Shown: positions 8,487 through 16,470 of the stretch, piece by piece
Layout: each line of letters starts with the position of its first letter
Numbering within the stretch: the first letter of the stretch is position 1
DNA from: Microbacterium ureisolvens
GTDB taxonomy: Bacteria > Actinomycetota > Actinomycetes > Actinomycetales > Microbacteriaceae
DNA: 64,000 bases
Direction of reading: 5' to 3'
Assembly: GCF_015278315.1 (NCBI RefSeq)
Contig: NZ_JADIJE010000009.1
Location: forward strand, 62,001-126,000
The notes under the pieces: generated by a model
The model's input: the letters and a program-made list of their open reading frames with translations, nothing else
Databases searched by the model: none
What the model was told of the DNA's origin: nothing
Position numbers and translations under genes: made by a program

Positions 8487-8513
8487 TGTCACAGATCAGG
8501 TGCGGATCCGGTC
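8487..8513 (+). promoter_or_regulatory. putative ECF41-type promoter of the second NmrA gene
   Basis: TGTCACA at 8487-8493, then 16 nt, then GGTC at 8510-8513. The spacing and elements are the same as at 6259-6285. The start codon is at 8561, leaving an untranslated leader of about 40 nt. TGTCACA is, as I recall it, the exact -35 consensus of ECF41 promoters. Confidence 0.65.
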
Positions 8514-8560
8514 ATAGCTCGTGAGCGCCGCCCCACGCGCTCCCGAACGAAAGGCACATC

Positions 8561-9319
8561 ATGGCAAGGATCGTCGTCATCGGAGGCTCCGGGCTCATCG
8601 GCTCGAAGGTCGTCGCGAAGCTCACCGCACACGGGCACGAGGCTGTTCCGGCATCGCCGAACTCCGGCGTCAACACCATCACCGGCGAAGGTCTGGCCGA
8701 GGTGCTGACCGGGGCCGACGTCGTCGTGGACGTGTCGAACTCCCCGTCGTTCGCCCCCGACGACGTGATGGAGTTCTTCACGACGTCGACCCGCAACCTG
8801 ATCAGCGCGGCGCGCGAGGCGGGCGTCGGTCACTATGTCGCCCTGACGGTGGTCGGCACCGACCGTCCGAACACGATCTCGTACTTCGCGGCGAAGACCG
8901 CACAGGAAGACTTGATCCGCGCGTCGGGCATCCCGTACTCGATCGTGCACGCGACGCAGTTCTTCGAGTTCATCACCGGCATCGCCGCGGTCTCGGCGAA
9001 CGGCGATGCGCTGCACCTGCCGGGGAACCTCGTCCAGCCGATCGCGGCGGAGGACGTCGCCACCGCGGTCGCTCGGACGGCGGCGGGTGAGCCGCTCGGC
9101 GCCGACATCGAGATCGCCGGCCCGGAGGTGATGGGGCTCGACGAGATGGTGCGGCGCGGCCTGGTGTTCCGCGGCGACGCGCGCGAGGTCGTCACCGATC
9201 CCGACGCTCCGTACTTCGGTGCGCGGATGGAGGAGCGCACGCTCATGCCCGTCGAGGGAGTGCGGCTGTTCGACACGACGCTGGAGGAGTGGCTGCCGGC
9301 GAACCCGCCGCGCGCCTGA
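8561..9319 (+). CDS. NmrA-like NAD(P)-binding oxidoreductase/epimerase (paralogue 2)
   Basis: A 252-residue atypical SDR with GGSGLIG at residues 8-14 and GVNTITGEGLAEVL, VVDVSNSPS, VALTVVGTDRPN and HATQFFEFI. All are shared with the protein from 6338. The main differences are in the C-terminal half, so the two enzymes may have diverged in substrate. ATG 8561 follows GAAAGG at about 8 nt. The gene has its own ECF41-like promoter and a strong hairpin downstream, so it appears to be a separate monocistronic member of the same regulon. The substrate is unknown. Confidence 0.85.
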   Translation: MARIVVIGGSGLIGSKVVAKLTAHGHEAVPASPNSGVNTITGEGLAEVLTGADVVVDVSNSPSFAPDDVMEFFTTSTRNLISAAREAGVGHYVALTVVGTDRPNTISYFAAKTAQEDLIRASGIPYSIVHATQFFEFITGIAAVSANGDALHLPGNLVQPIAAEDVATAVARTAAGEPLGADIEIAGPEVMGLDEMVRRGLVFRGDAREVVTDPDAPYFGARMEERTLMPVEGVRLFDTTLEEWLPANPPRA

Positions 9320-9331
9320 CGCGCGATCACA

Positions 9332-9364
9332 CGGGCCCGGATCGCCGATCGCGCTCCGGGCCCG
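9332..9364. terminator. hairpin terminator after the second NmrA gene
   Basis: A perfect 10-bp stem, CGGGCCCGGA (9332-9341) with TCCGGGCCCG (9355-9364), around a 13-nt loop. It lies just after the stop at 9319. There is no T-run, which is common for actinobacterial terminators. Confidence 0.55.
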
Positions 9365-9491
9365 CGGTGTCTGCGGCGGCCCGCGCTCGTGAGCGTCGGC
9401 GAAGCCTGGGGAATGCCGCCTGCGCGGTGCCCGCTATAGGTTCGAGTGGCCGCGCACCCGCGGCCCGCAAGACATCACAAGGAGCACCACC

Positions 9492-10469
9492 GTGCGCGCA
9501 CTCATCCACCCCACCTTCGGCGAGGCATCCGAGGTCCTCGAGGTCGCGGAGCGACCGCTGCCCGGGCCGGGAGCCGGCCAGGTGCGGGTGCGGACGGTGC
9601 TCTCGCCGATCCACAACCACGATCTCTGGACGATCCGCGGCACCTACGGGTTCAAACCGGAGCTGCCGGCGCCGGCCGGCACCGAGGCGGTCGGGGTCAT
9701 CGATGCGCTCGGCGAGGGCGTCGACACGCTGCAGATCGGCCAGCGCGTCGTGACCGGCGGCACGTTCGGGGTCTGGAGCGAGTATTTCGTGGCGAAGGCG
9801 GCGGGACTCATCCCGGTGCCCGACGGGATGAGCGACGAGACGGCCGCCCAGCTTGTCGCCATGCCGTTCAGCGCGCTCAGCCTCCTGGACTTCCTCGCGG
9901 TGCAGCCGGGCGACTGGATCGTCCAGAACACCGCCAACGGCGCCGTCGGCAAGCTCGTCGCGCAGTTCGCCGCGGCCCGCGGCGTGCGCGTGCTCGGCCT
10001 GGTGCGCCGCGACGCCGGGGTCGAGGAGCTGGCCGGGCTCGGCATCCGCGATGTCGTCTCGACCGCGTCGGACGGCTGGCGTGCGCGCGCCGCGGCGATC
10101 CTCGGCGAGGATGCGCCGCGCGCGGCGGTGGACTCGGTCGGGGGCACGGCGGCGGGCGACCTCCTGTCCCTCCTCGGCGAGGGCGGCACGCTTGTGTCGT
10201 TCGGCGCGATGGGCTCCGACACTCTGCAGCTCTCGTCGGGCGACCTCATCTTCAAGCAGGCGACGGTGAAGGGCTTCTGGGGCAGCACGGTGAGCCGGAC
10301 GATGGATGCCGCGAAGCGAGGTGCCCTGTTCGCCGAGCTGATCCAGCGCATCGGGTCGGGCGAGGTCGCGCTGCCCGTGGACGCGGTCTTCCCCTTCGAG
10401 CAGGCGCGCGAGGCCGCAGCCGCGAGTGCGGTGCCCGGACGCGCGGGCAAGGTGCTCCTGCGCTTCTGA
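9492..10469 (+). CDS. medium-chain dehydrogenase/reductase, quinone oxidoreductase or enoyl reductase-like
   Basis: The 325-residue MDR protein has an N-terminal GroES-like domain (GAGQVRVRTVLSPIHNHDL, GTEAVGVI). Its nucleotide-binding domain reads NTANGAVGKLVAQFAAARG (about residues 143-161) and FGAMGS. The catalytic and structural zinc cysteines of alcohol dehydrogenases are absent, so it groups with zinc-independent quinone oxidoreductases and 2-enoyl reductases. The conserved GFWGS near residue 259 resembles the MECR/Etr1 group. The start is GTG 9492, with AAGGAGC 6-7 nt before it. TATAGGT at 9435-9441 is a candidate -10. It sits at the end of the ECF41 island but has no ECF41-like promoter, so membership is unproven. 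Confidence 0.85.
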   Translation: MRALIHPTFGEASEVLEVAERPLPGPGAGQVRVRTVLSPIHNHDLWTIRGTYGFKPELPAPAGTEAVGVIDALGEGVDTLQIGQRVVTGGTFGVWSEYFVAKAAGLIPVPDGMSDETAAQLVAMPFSALSLLDFLAVQPGDWIVQNTANGAVGKLVAQFAAARGVRVLGLVRRDAGVEELAGLGIRDVVSTASDGWRARAAAILGEDAPRAAVDSVGGTAAGDLLSLLGEGGTLVSFGAMGSDTLQLSSGDLIFKQATVKGFWGSTVSRTMDAAKRGALFAELIQRIGSGEVALPVDAVFPFEQAREAAAASAVPGRAGKVLLRF

Positions 10470-10492
10470 TCCCGCGAGGGCCGGCCGGCGGG

Positions 10493-10717
10493 CTACGGGG
10501 CCGACGGGCGCCGCGGAGCCCGCGGCGCGGGGGGCGGCGGCACTTCCTTCGCGGCGATGATCGCGCCGCGCGGGATGCGCTCGACGCCGCGCTTGCCGTC
10601 GACGACGACGTCTGCGGCATCCGCGCTCAGCAGCTCTCCGAGCGCGTCGGTCGCCTGGCCGGTCGGCAGGATGTAGCGGACCACGACCCGTCGGCCCGGT
10701 TCGGGGAGGTTCACCAT
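10493..10717 (-). CDS. small SH3-like protein related to the N-terminal domain of Rv0428c-type acetyltransferases
   Basis: A 74-residue protein whose core, GRRVVVRYILPTGQATDALGELLSADAADVVVDGKRGVERIPRGAIIAAKEVPPPP, resembles the SH3-like segment found in front of actinobacterial GNAT proteins such as Rv0428c. The acetyltransferase domain itself is absent, and the C-terminus is Pro/Arg-rich and low-complexity. ATG 10717 overlaps the stop of the zinc-ribbon SDR gene by 7 nt, so the two are co-transcribed. It faces the MDR gene with a 23-nt gap. The role is unknown; assignment is by recall of the family pattern only. Confidence 0.65.
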   Translation of the reverse strand: MVNLPEPGRRVVVRYILPTGQATDALGELLSADAADVVVDGKRGVERIPRGAIIAAKEVPPPPAPRAPRRPSAP

Positions 10718-12192
10718 GCGCCGGGAGAGTAGTCCTTGAGGAAGACGCCGAAGAGGTCCTCGCCGGCCTCGCCGCGGACGATGGGGTCATACACCCGGGC
10801 CGCGCCGTCGACGAGGTCCAGCGGGGCGTGGAAGCCCTCCTCGGCGAGGCGCACCTTCGTCGGATGAGGTCGCTCGTCGGTGATCCAGCCGGTGTCGACG
10901 CTCGTCATGAGGATGCGGTCGGTCTCGAAGAGCTCGCGTGCGCTCGTGCGCGTCAGCATGTTGACCGCAGCCTTGGCCATGTTGGTGTGCGGGTGCCCCG
11001 GCCCCTTGTAGCCGCGGTTGAAGACACCCTCCATCGCGCTCACGTTCACGACGTAGGTGCGCCGCGCTGGGCTCGCCGCGAGGGACGAGCGCAGCTTCGA
11101 CACCAGCAGGAACGGCGCCGTCGTGTTGGCGAGCTGGACCTCGAGCATTTCGAGCGGATCGACCTCGTCGACGCCCTGCACCCACGAATTGGTGTGATCG
11201 AGGTCGGGGATCAAGCCTCCGGCGTCGATCGCCGTGCCGGCGGCGAGACGCTCGAGCGAACTCGAGCCGGCCGCCATCGCCTGCTCGGTCAGCTCCTCGG
11301 CGCGAGCGGCGGCCGCGGCGAGGATCGGGTGGGCGGTGACCGAACGCTCCAGTGCCTGCGGGTGGCGGTCGTTCGTGTGGCCGAAGGTGACGAGCTCGGG
11401 CAGCGGGCCGTCGGGCAGCGGCGCGAGCTCGGCGTCGACGAGCGGCTGATAGGCGCCCGGCGAGCGCCGCACGGTCTGCGTGGCGTTGTTGATCAGGATG
11501 TCGAGCGGCCCGGCGGCCGCGACATCCTCCGCGAGCCCGATCACCTGAGCGGGATCGCGCAGATCGATGCCCACGACCTTGAGCCGGTCGATCCACTCCG
11601 GTGCGTCAGGGAGGCTGCTGAACCGTCGCACGGCATCGCGCGGGAACCGCGTCGTGATCGTCGTGTGCGCGCCGTCGCGCAGCAGGCGCAGGGCGATGTA
11701 CATGCCGATCTTCGCGCGGCCGCCGGTGAGGAGCGCGCGCCTGCCCGTGAGGTCGGTGCGGGCCTCCCGCTTCGCGTGGCTCATCGCCGCGCACGTCGGG
11801 CACAGCTGGTGGTAGAACGCGTCCACCACCGTGTAGGGCTGCTTGCAGATGTAGCACGCACGCGGCTTCAAGAGGGTGCCGGCGGTGGGCGCGGTGGTGG
11901 AGCTGGAGATCGGGATGCCGCGCGTCTCGTCGTCGATCCGGTCGGGCGCTCCCGTGGCCGTGGCCGCCACGACGGCGCGGTCTGCGGCGGCGATCGCCTC
12001 GCGGATCTCGCGGCGGCGTTCCTTCTTCACGGCCTTGAACATCGCCGCCGTCGCGCGGCGCACCGCGATGTAGTCCGGATGCTTCTCATCCACGCCCGCC
12101 ATGCTCGCGAGTACGCGAAGGGTGGTCGCCAGGTCGTCCGGGTCGATGCCGCTCGGCGGCAGGTCGGAGGGAGCGGGGGAATCGGGAAGCAC
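10711..12192 (-). CDS. zinc-ribbon-containing SDR family protein
   Basis: This 493-residue protein has a helical, charged N-terminus (residues 1-100). A four-cysteine zinc ribbon follows (CYIC at 113-116, CPTC at 131-134). An SDR domain begins with TGGRAKIG (156-163) and includes LINNATQT and VNVSAMEG. In the active site the usual YxxxK reads TNMAK, so the catalytic Tyr position holds Thr while the Lys is kept. That makes classical dehydrogenase activity doubtful. GTG 12192 lies 5 nt after TAGAAT (12203-12198 on this strand) with no ribosome binding site, so it is probably leaderless. It shares a 49-nt divergent promoter region with the Nudix gene and overlaps the SH3-like gene. Function unknown. 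Confidence 0.8.
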   Translation of the reverse strand: MLPDSPAPSDLPPSGIDPDDLATTLRVLASMAGVDEKHPDYIAVRRATAAMFKAVKKERRREIREAIAAADRAVVAATATGAPDRIDDETRGIPISSSTTAPTAGTLLKPRACYICKQPYTVVDAFYHQLCPTCAAMSHAKREARTDLTGRRALLTGGRAKIGMYIALRLLRDGAHTTITTRFPRDAVRRFSSLPDAPEWIDRLKVVGIDLRDPAQVIGLAEDVAAAGPLDILINNATQTVRRSPGAYQPLVDAELAPLPDGPLPELVTFGHTNDRHPQALERSVTAHPILAAAAARAEELTEQAMAAGSSSLERLAAGTAIDAGGLIPDLDHTNSWVQGVDEVDPLEMLEVQLANTTAPFLLVSKLRSSLAASPARRTYVVNVSAMEGVFNRGYKGPGHPHTNMAKAAVNMLTRTSARELFETDRILMTSVDTGWITDERPHPTKVRLAEEGFHAPLDLVDGAARVYDPIVRGEAGEDLFGVFLKDYSPGAW

Positions 12193-12241
12193 ACGTGATT
12201 CTACGCCGGACCGGTTCAGGGTCTGCTGTTAGCGTGCCTTC

Positions 12242-12658
12242 GTGACCACCTCGAACCCGGCCCCCGCGACAGCCCGCAGCATTCGTGTGTCGGCCGCGGT
12301 CATCCTGAACGACCGCGACGAGCTGCTGCTGGTGCGCAAGGCCGGTACGACGGCCTTCATGCAGCCGGGCGGCAAGCCCGAGCCGGGGGAGAGCCCGAGC
12401 GAGACGCTGAGCCGCGAGCTTCTGGAAGAGCTGGGTCTCGCGGTCGATCCCGCCGAGCTGCGCCCGCTGGGGCTGTACACCGCCGCGGCGGCGAACGAGC
12501 CGGGCTTCTCGGTCGTGGCGGATGTCTTCGAGGTCGCGATCGGCGACCAGGTTCCGGTCATCGCCGCGGAGATCGAGGAGCTGCGCTGGGTCGTGCGGGC
12601 CGATGCCGCCGAACTCGAGATCGCGCCCCTGGCCCGCGAGAACTTCCTGCCCGGCTGA
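12242..12658 (+). CDS. Nudix hydrolase
   Basis: The 138-residue protein contains a perfect Nudix box from Gly44 to Leu66 (G-x5-E50-x7-R58-E-x2-E62-E63-x-G-x). This binds Mg2+ and hydrolyses nucleoside diphosphates linked to another moiety. The rest is a single Nudix fold with VSAAVILNDRDELLLVRK at the start. It resembles the MutT-like group that removes oxidised or non-canonical nucleotides, but specificity cannot be read from the sequence. GTG 12242 is preceded by TAGCGT (12230-12235) at 6 nt, suggesting a leaderless mRNA. It is divergent from the SDR gene and convergent with yaeQ. Confidence 0.9.
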   Translation: MTTSNPAPATARSIRVSAAVILNDRDELLLVRKAGTTAFMQPGGKPEPGESPSETLSRELLEELGLAVDPAELRPLGLYTAAAANEPGFSVVADVFEVAIGDQVPVIAAEIEELRWVVRADAAELEIAPLARENFLPG

Positions 12659-12671
12659 CCGCGGACGCCGG

Positions 12672-13211
12672 CTATCCCGCGGATACCTCGTGGATGTCGG
12701 ACTCGAACGACGAGCCGTTGAGGTCGAGGTACAGGCGGCGCTCGGTGATCGAGACCGTCATGGTGTTGCGGCGCTCGATGGGCGCCGTCGCGGCGTCGAA
12801 GAACCCCGGATCGAAGCTGTAGAGCGGGATCTCGTCCGCGCGGTGGATGCGCTTGCCGGCCCACGGCGGGGCGACCTTCGCGGGATCGCGCTGCGTGTAC
12901 ACCGCCACGCGTGAGGCCTGCAGGCTCCCGGTGTGCAGGCGCGCGGCATCCGGTGCGCCCACCTCGATCCATGCCACCAGCGCGCCCGTCAGATCGCGCA
13001 CCAGCACCGCAGGTTCGTCTGTCGCCGAGATGCCCTCGCTGAAGGCGATGCCCTCCTCGTACTCGAGGCAGTAGGCGAGCACCCGGGTGAGCATGAAGGC
13101 GTCGGTCTCGGACGGATGCCGCGCCACTCGCACGGAGAGATCCTCGTAGACACCCCGATCGACGTCGGCCAGCTGGATATCGAAGGTGTGCATCGTCGCG
13201 CCGATCGCCAT
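12672..13211 (-). CDS. YaeQ family protein
   Basis: The 179-residue protein matches YaeQ over its whole length: MHTFDIQLADVDRGVYEDLSVRVARHPSETDAFMLTRVLAYCLEY near the start, WIEVGAP in the middle and SITERRLYLDLNG at the end. YaeQ has a PD-(D/E)xK nuclease-like fold, and E. coli YaeQ was once linked to RfaH-independent suppression. Its biochemical role is unsettled. TAGGCT lies 8 nt before ATG 13211 with no Shine-Dalgarno. The gene is convergent with the Nudix gene and divergent from the DUF1232 gene. Confidence 0.88.
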   Translation of the reverse strand: MAIGATMHTFDIQLADVDRGVYEDLSVRVARHPSETDAFMLTRVLAYCLEYEEGIAFSEGISATDEPAVLVRDLTGALVAWIEVGAPDAARLHTGSLQASRVAVYTQRDPAKVAPPWAGKRIHRADEIPLYSFDPGFFDAATAPIERRNTMTVSITERRLYLDLNGSSFESDIHEVSAG

Positions 13212-13314
13212 GAGGTCCGAGCCTACGCGGTGCGCAGCCGCGGCAAGGACGCGTCATGCTGGACGCCCGTCGACGCGCTGCAGAATGCCGGTGGGCCGGT
13301 GTTACAGTCGGCGG

Positions 13315-13728
13315 ATGCCGGACTGGGTGCTCGTGGTGCTCTCGGTGATCGCCGGACTCGTCCTCGTGTGGCTGGTGCTGTTGCTCGTGCTGTGGGCGCA
13401 GGCGCGTCGGACGGGCGGTGCGGTCGACTGGCGGCAGATCGTGCGACTCGTCGCGGACGTAGTGGTGCTGCTCAAGCGGCTCGTCGCCGACCCGGCGGTG
13501 CCGCGAGGCACCCGATGGTGGCTCGGCGGGCTCCTGGTGTACCTGCTGCTGCCCATCGACCTCGTGCCGGACTTCATCCCCGTGCTCGGCTACGCCGACG
13601 ACGCGATCATCGTCGCCGTCGCGTTGCGGTACGCCATGCGCACGGCCGGACGCCCGGCGATCGAGCGGCACTGGCCGGGAACGCCCGAGGGGCTCAGGAG
13701 CCTGCTCTCCCTCACCGGCGCGGACTGA
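13315..13728 (+). CDS. DUF1232 (YkvA-like) membrane protein
   Basis: The 137-residue protein has an N-terminal transmembrane helix (VLVVLSVIAGLVLVWLVLLLVL). A second hydrophobic stretch carries the DUF1232 signature LLPIDLVPDFIPVLGYADD at about residues 78-96. The family is widespread and lacks a defined role. ATG 13315 is preceded by TACAGT (13303-13308) at 6 nt, fitting a leaderless transcript. It stands alone between yaeQ and the signalling operon. Confidence 0.85.
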   Translation: MPDWVLVVLSVIAGLVLVWLVLLLVLWAQARRTGGAVDWRQIVRLVADVVVLLKRLVADPAVPRGTRWWLGGLLVYLLLPIDLVPDFIPVLGYADDAIIVAVALRYAMRTAGRPAIERHWPGTPEGLRSLLSLTGAD

Positions 13729-13753
13729 GCCCGACGCCCGGCAGGCGTCAGTC

Positions 13754-13782
13754 TTGAAAGCGCCGCCCGGCGCGAGGACAAT
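13754..13782 (+). promoter_or_regulatory. sigma-70-type promoter of the kinase/cyclase/ligase operon
   Basis: TTGAAA at 13754-13759, a 17-nt spacer, and GACAAT at 13777-13782. It lies 50 nt upstream of the GTG at 13832, leaving room for the strong GGGAGGAGG ribosome binding site. It is the only good match to the housekeeping consensus in this gap. Confidence 0.55.
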
Positions 13783-13831
13783 GTGGCCTGTCATTGCGGC
13801 GGACGCGCGGTCTCACTGGGAGGAGGCCATC

Positions 13832-16081
13832 GTGGAGCGTTCGGGTGAGGCCGACGAGGGGAAGCTCGAAACCCTCCGACGGGGCTACACCGACGCCACC
13901 GAACAGTTCGCGGCGATGAACGAGGTGCTGCTCGCGCTCGGGCGGTCGGCGTCGGACCCCGATGCGGCCCTCGACACCATCGTGGAGAGCGCGCGGCGGC
14001 TGTGCCGCTCCGATGCCGCCCACGTGTACCTCATCGAAGGAGACCAGTTCGTGCTCTCCTCGTGGGTGGGCGCGCCGGACGAGATGGTGGCCTACATCGC
14101 CGCGCACCCGTTCCGCGTCGATCGGGCGAGCCTGGTCGGACGCGTGGCCGCAGATCGGCAGCTTCAGCAGATCGACGACGTCCTCGACGATGCGGAGTAC
14201 GGACGCCAGGACATCCAGAAGATGGGGCGCTACCGCAGCGCGATCTCGGCGCCGATGCTGCTGGACAACGAAGTGGTCGGTGTGCTCGCCCTCTCGCGCA
14301 CCGAGGTGTCGCCTTTCGACGAGCAGGCGCGCGCGGCGCTCGAGGCCTTCGCCACGCAGGCCGCCGTCGTCGTGCGGCAGGTCAACCTCGTGCGCGCGCT
14401 CGAAGACCGCAGCGTGGAGCTCGCGCGCAAGGTGAACCAGCTCGAAGCGCTCAGCGAGGTGGGCGAGGCGGTGAGCTCGAGCCTCGTGCTGGACGAGGTG
14501 CTGACGACGATCATCATGAACGCCGTGCGCTTCGCCGGTTGCGACGGCGGCTCGATCATGGAGTACATCGAGCGCGAGCGCGCGTTCACGGTGCGCAGCG
14601 CCTACGCGAGCGACCGCCTGCTGGATCGGCTGAGGACCATCAAGGTCGGCCTCGACACCACCCTGGTGGGACGCGCCGCCAAGGAGAGGCATCCGATCGC
14701 CGTCGCCGACCTGGACGAGGTCGAGCTGGACACCCACCTGCGGCTGCTGCACGAGGACGGCTGGAGGTCGATGGTCGCGGTGCCGGTGCTGCGCGGCGAG
14801 CGCATCGTCGGAGCGCTCGTGGTGCGCCGGCGCAGGCCCGGGGAGTTCTCACCCGAGACCATCGAGTTCCTCGAGACCTTCGCGAGCCAGTCGGCCCTGG
14901 CCGTCTGGAACGCCCAGTTGTTCCGCGAGCTCGAGACGAAGTCCGCTGAGCTGGAGATCGCGAGCCGCCACAAGTCCGAGTTCCTCGCGAGCATGTCGCA
15001 CGAGCTGCGCACTCCGCTGAACGCCGTGATCGGCTTCTCGGAAGTGCTGCTGGAGCGCATGTTCGGCGAACTCAACGACCGGCAGGACGAGTACCTGCGT
15101 GACATCCTCGGCTCCGGCCGCCATCTGCTGCAGCTGCTCAACGACATCCTCGACCTGTCCAAGGTGGAGGCCGGGCGCATGGAGCTCGAGCCGTCGACGT
15201 TCTCGCTGCGCTCCGCCCTCGAGTACGGCGCGTCGATGGTGCGCGAGCGGGCCGCGAGGCACGGCATCCGTCTGACCGTCGATGTCGACGACGATCTCGA
15301 CGGCGTCGAGTCCGACGAGCTGCGCGTGAAGCAGGTCGTGGTCAACCTGCTGAGCAACGCGGTGAAGTTCACCCCCGACGGCGGCCGTGTCACCGTGAGC
15401 GCCCGGGGGAGCGAGCACGAGATCGCGGTGGCGGTGGCCGACAGCGGGATCGGCATCGCGCCCGCCGACCGCGAGCGCATCTTCGAGTCGTTCCAGCAGG
15501 GCCGTCGCGGACTGCAGAGCGAGGAAGGCACGGGCCTCGGGCTGACGCTCTGCCGGCGGATCGTGTCGCTGCTCGGCGGCACCATGTGGCTCGAGAGCGA
15601 GGTGGGGGTGGGCAGCACCTTCGGGTTCACCATCCCGCGACGCGTGCCGATCGCCCGGCAGGTCTCGGTCGACGAGGGGGAGCGCCCGACGGTCGTGGTG
15701 GTGGAGGACGACCGCGCCTCGCTCGACCTCATCTCGGCGTATCTCGACGGGCTCGGGGTCGACGTCGTGATAACGCGAGACGGTGAGGAGGGCCTGGCGG
15801 CGATCCGCGAGCACCTTCCCGCGGCGGTGCTCCTCGACATCCGCCTGCCGCGCACGGATGGCTGGCAGGTGCTGGAGCGCATGCGGGCGGATGCTGCGAC
15901 CGCCGCGGTTCCCGTCATCGTGGTCTCGATCGTCGATGAGCGGGCGCGCGGCCTCGCGTTGGGCGCGTCGGCGTATCTCGTCAAACCCGTCCACCGCGAC
16001 GCGCTCGTCGGAGCGCTGCGCGACGTCGGTGCCATCCCCGGCGCGGTGGCGACGGGCGCGGCGGGAGGGCAGTTCTCATGA
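13832..16081 (+). CDS. hybrid sensor histidine kinase: GAF-GAF-HisKA-HATPase-receiver
   Basis: This 749-residue protein lacks membrane segments and should be cytoplasmic. The order is: GAF-like sensor 1 (about 30-185), GAF-like sensor 2 (205-365, SLVLDEVLTTIIMNAVRFAGCDGGSI), a coiled linker, HisKA with phosphoacceptor His390 in SMSHELRTPLN, HATPase with NLLSNAVKF, DSGIGI and GTGLGL, and a C-terminal receiver with Asp669 in LLDIRLP. GTG 13832 is chosen because GGGAGGAGG precedes it by 6-7 nt; ATG 13781 is a weaker in-frame option. The stop overlaps the next gene as ATGA. Phosphate probably passes to its own receiver and to the receivers encoded next. The ligand of the GAF domains is unknown. 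Confidence 0.92.
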   Translation: MERSGEADEGKLETLRRGYTDATEQFAAMNEVLLALGRSASDPDAALDTIVESARRLCRSDAAHVYLIEGDQFVLSSWVGAPDEMVAYIAAHPFRVDRASLVGRVAADRQLQQIDDVLDDAEYGRQDIQKMGRYRSAISAPMLLDNEVVGVLALSRTEVSPFDEQARAALEAFATQAAVVVRQVNLVRALEDRSVELARKVNQLEALSEVGEAVSSSLVLDEVLTTIIMNAVRFAGCDGGSIMEYIERERAFTVRSAYASDRLLDRLRTIKVGLDTTLVGRAAKERHPIAVADLDEVELDTHLRLLHEDGWRSMVAVPVLRGERIVGALVVRRRRPGEFSPETIEFLETFASQSALAVWNAQLFRELETKSAELEIASRHKSEFLASMSHELRTPLNAVIGFSEVLLERMFGELNDRQDEYLRDILGSGRHLLQLLNDILDLSKVEAGRMELEPSTFSLRSALEYGASMVRERAARHGIRLTVDVDDDLDGVESDELRVKQVVVNLLSNAVKFTPDGGRVTVSARGSEHEIAVAVADSGIGIAPADRERIFESFQQGRRGLQSEEGTGLGLTLCRRIVSLLGGTMWLESEVGVGSTFGFTIPRRVPIARQVSVDEGERPTVVVVEDDRASLDLISAYLDGLGVDVVITRDGEEGLAAIREHLPAAVLLDIRLPRTDGWQVLERMRADAATAAVPVIVVSIVDERARGLALGASAYLVKPVHRDALVGALRDVGAIPGAVATGAAGGQFS

Positions 16082-16470
16082 ACGGGCGGAACCGGGTGCT
16101 CGTGGTCGAGGACAACCCGCTCAACCTGAAGCTCGTCCGCGATGTGCTCACCGCGTCGGGTTATGAGGTGCTGCCGGCGGAGACCGGCGAGGAGGGCGTC
16201 ACCCTCGCGACGACCTGCGAACCCGACCTCGTGCTGATGGACCTCCAGCTGCCCGACATCGACGGGTTCGAAGCCCTGCGGCGCTTGCGGGAGGATCCTG
16301 CGCTGGCGACGGTGCCCGTGGTCGCGGTGACCGCGTTCGCGATGCGGGAGGACCGGGAGCGAGCCAGCAGATCGGGCTTCGACGGCTACCTCGAGAAGCC
16401 GATCAGCATCCGCGACCTGCCGGGGCAGGTGGGTGCCTTCATCGGGAGGGGGCGCACCGATGCCTGGTGA
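16078..16470 (+). CDS. single-domain response regulator (CheY/DivK-like receiver)
   Basis: A 130-residue stand-alone receiver domain. VLVVEDNPLNLKLV supplies the acidic pocket (Glu11, Asp12), Asp55 in LVLMDLQLP is the phosphoacceptor, VVAVTAFAM provides the Thr, and LEKPIS the Lys. No output domain is attached, so it acts by protein contact or as a phosphate shuttle. It starts inside the kinase stop (ATGA) and overlaps the cyclase gene by 11 nt, so all are translated together. The likely partner is the hybrid kinase and perhaps the receiver of the cyclase. Confidence 0.92.
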   Translation: MNGRNRVLVVEDNPLNLKLVRDVLTASGYEVLPAETGEEGVTLATTCEPDLVLMDLQLPDIDGFEALRRLREDPALATVPVVAVTAFAMREDRERASRSGFDGYLEKPISIRDLPGQVGAFIGRGRTDAW

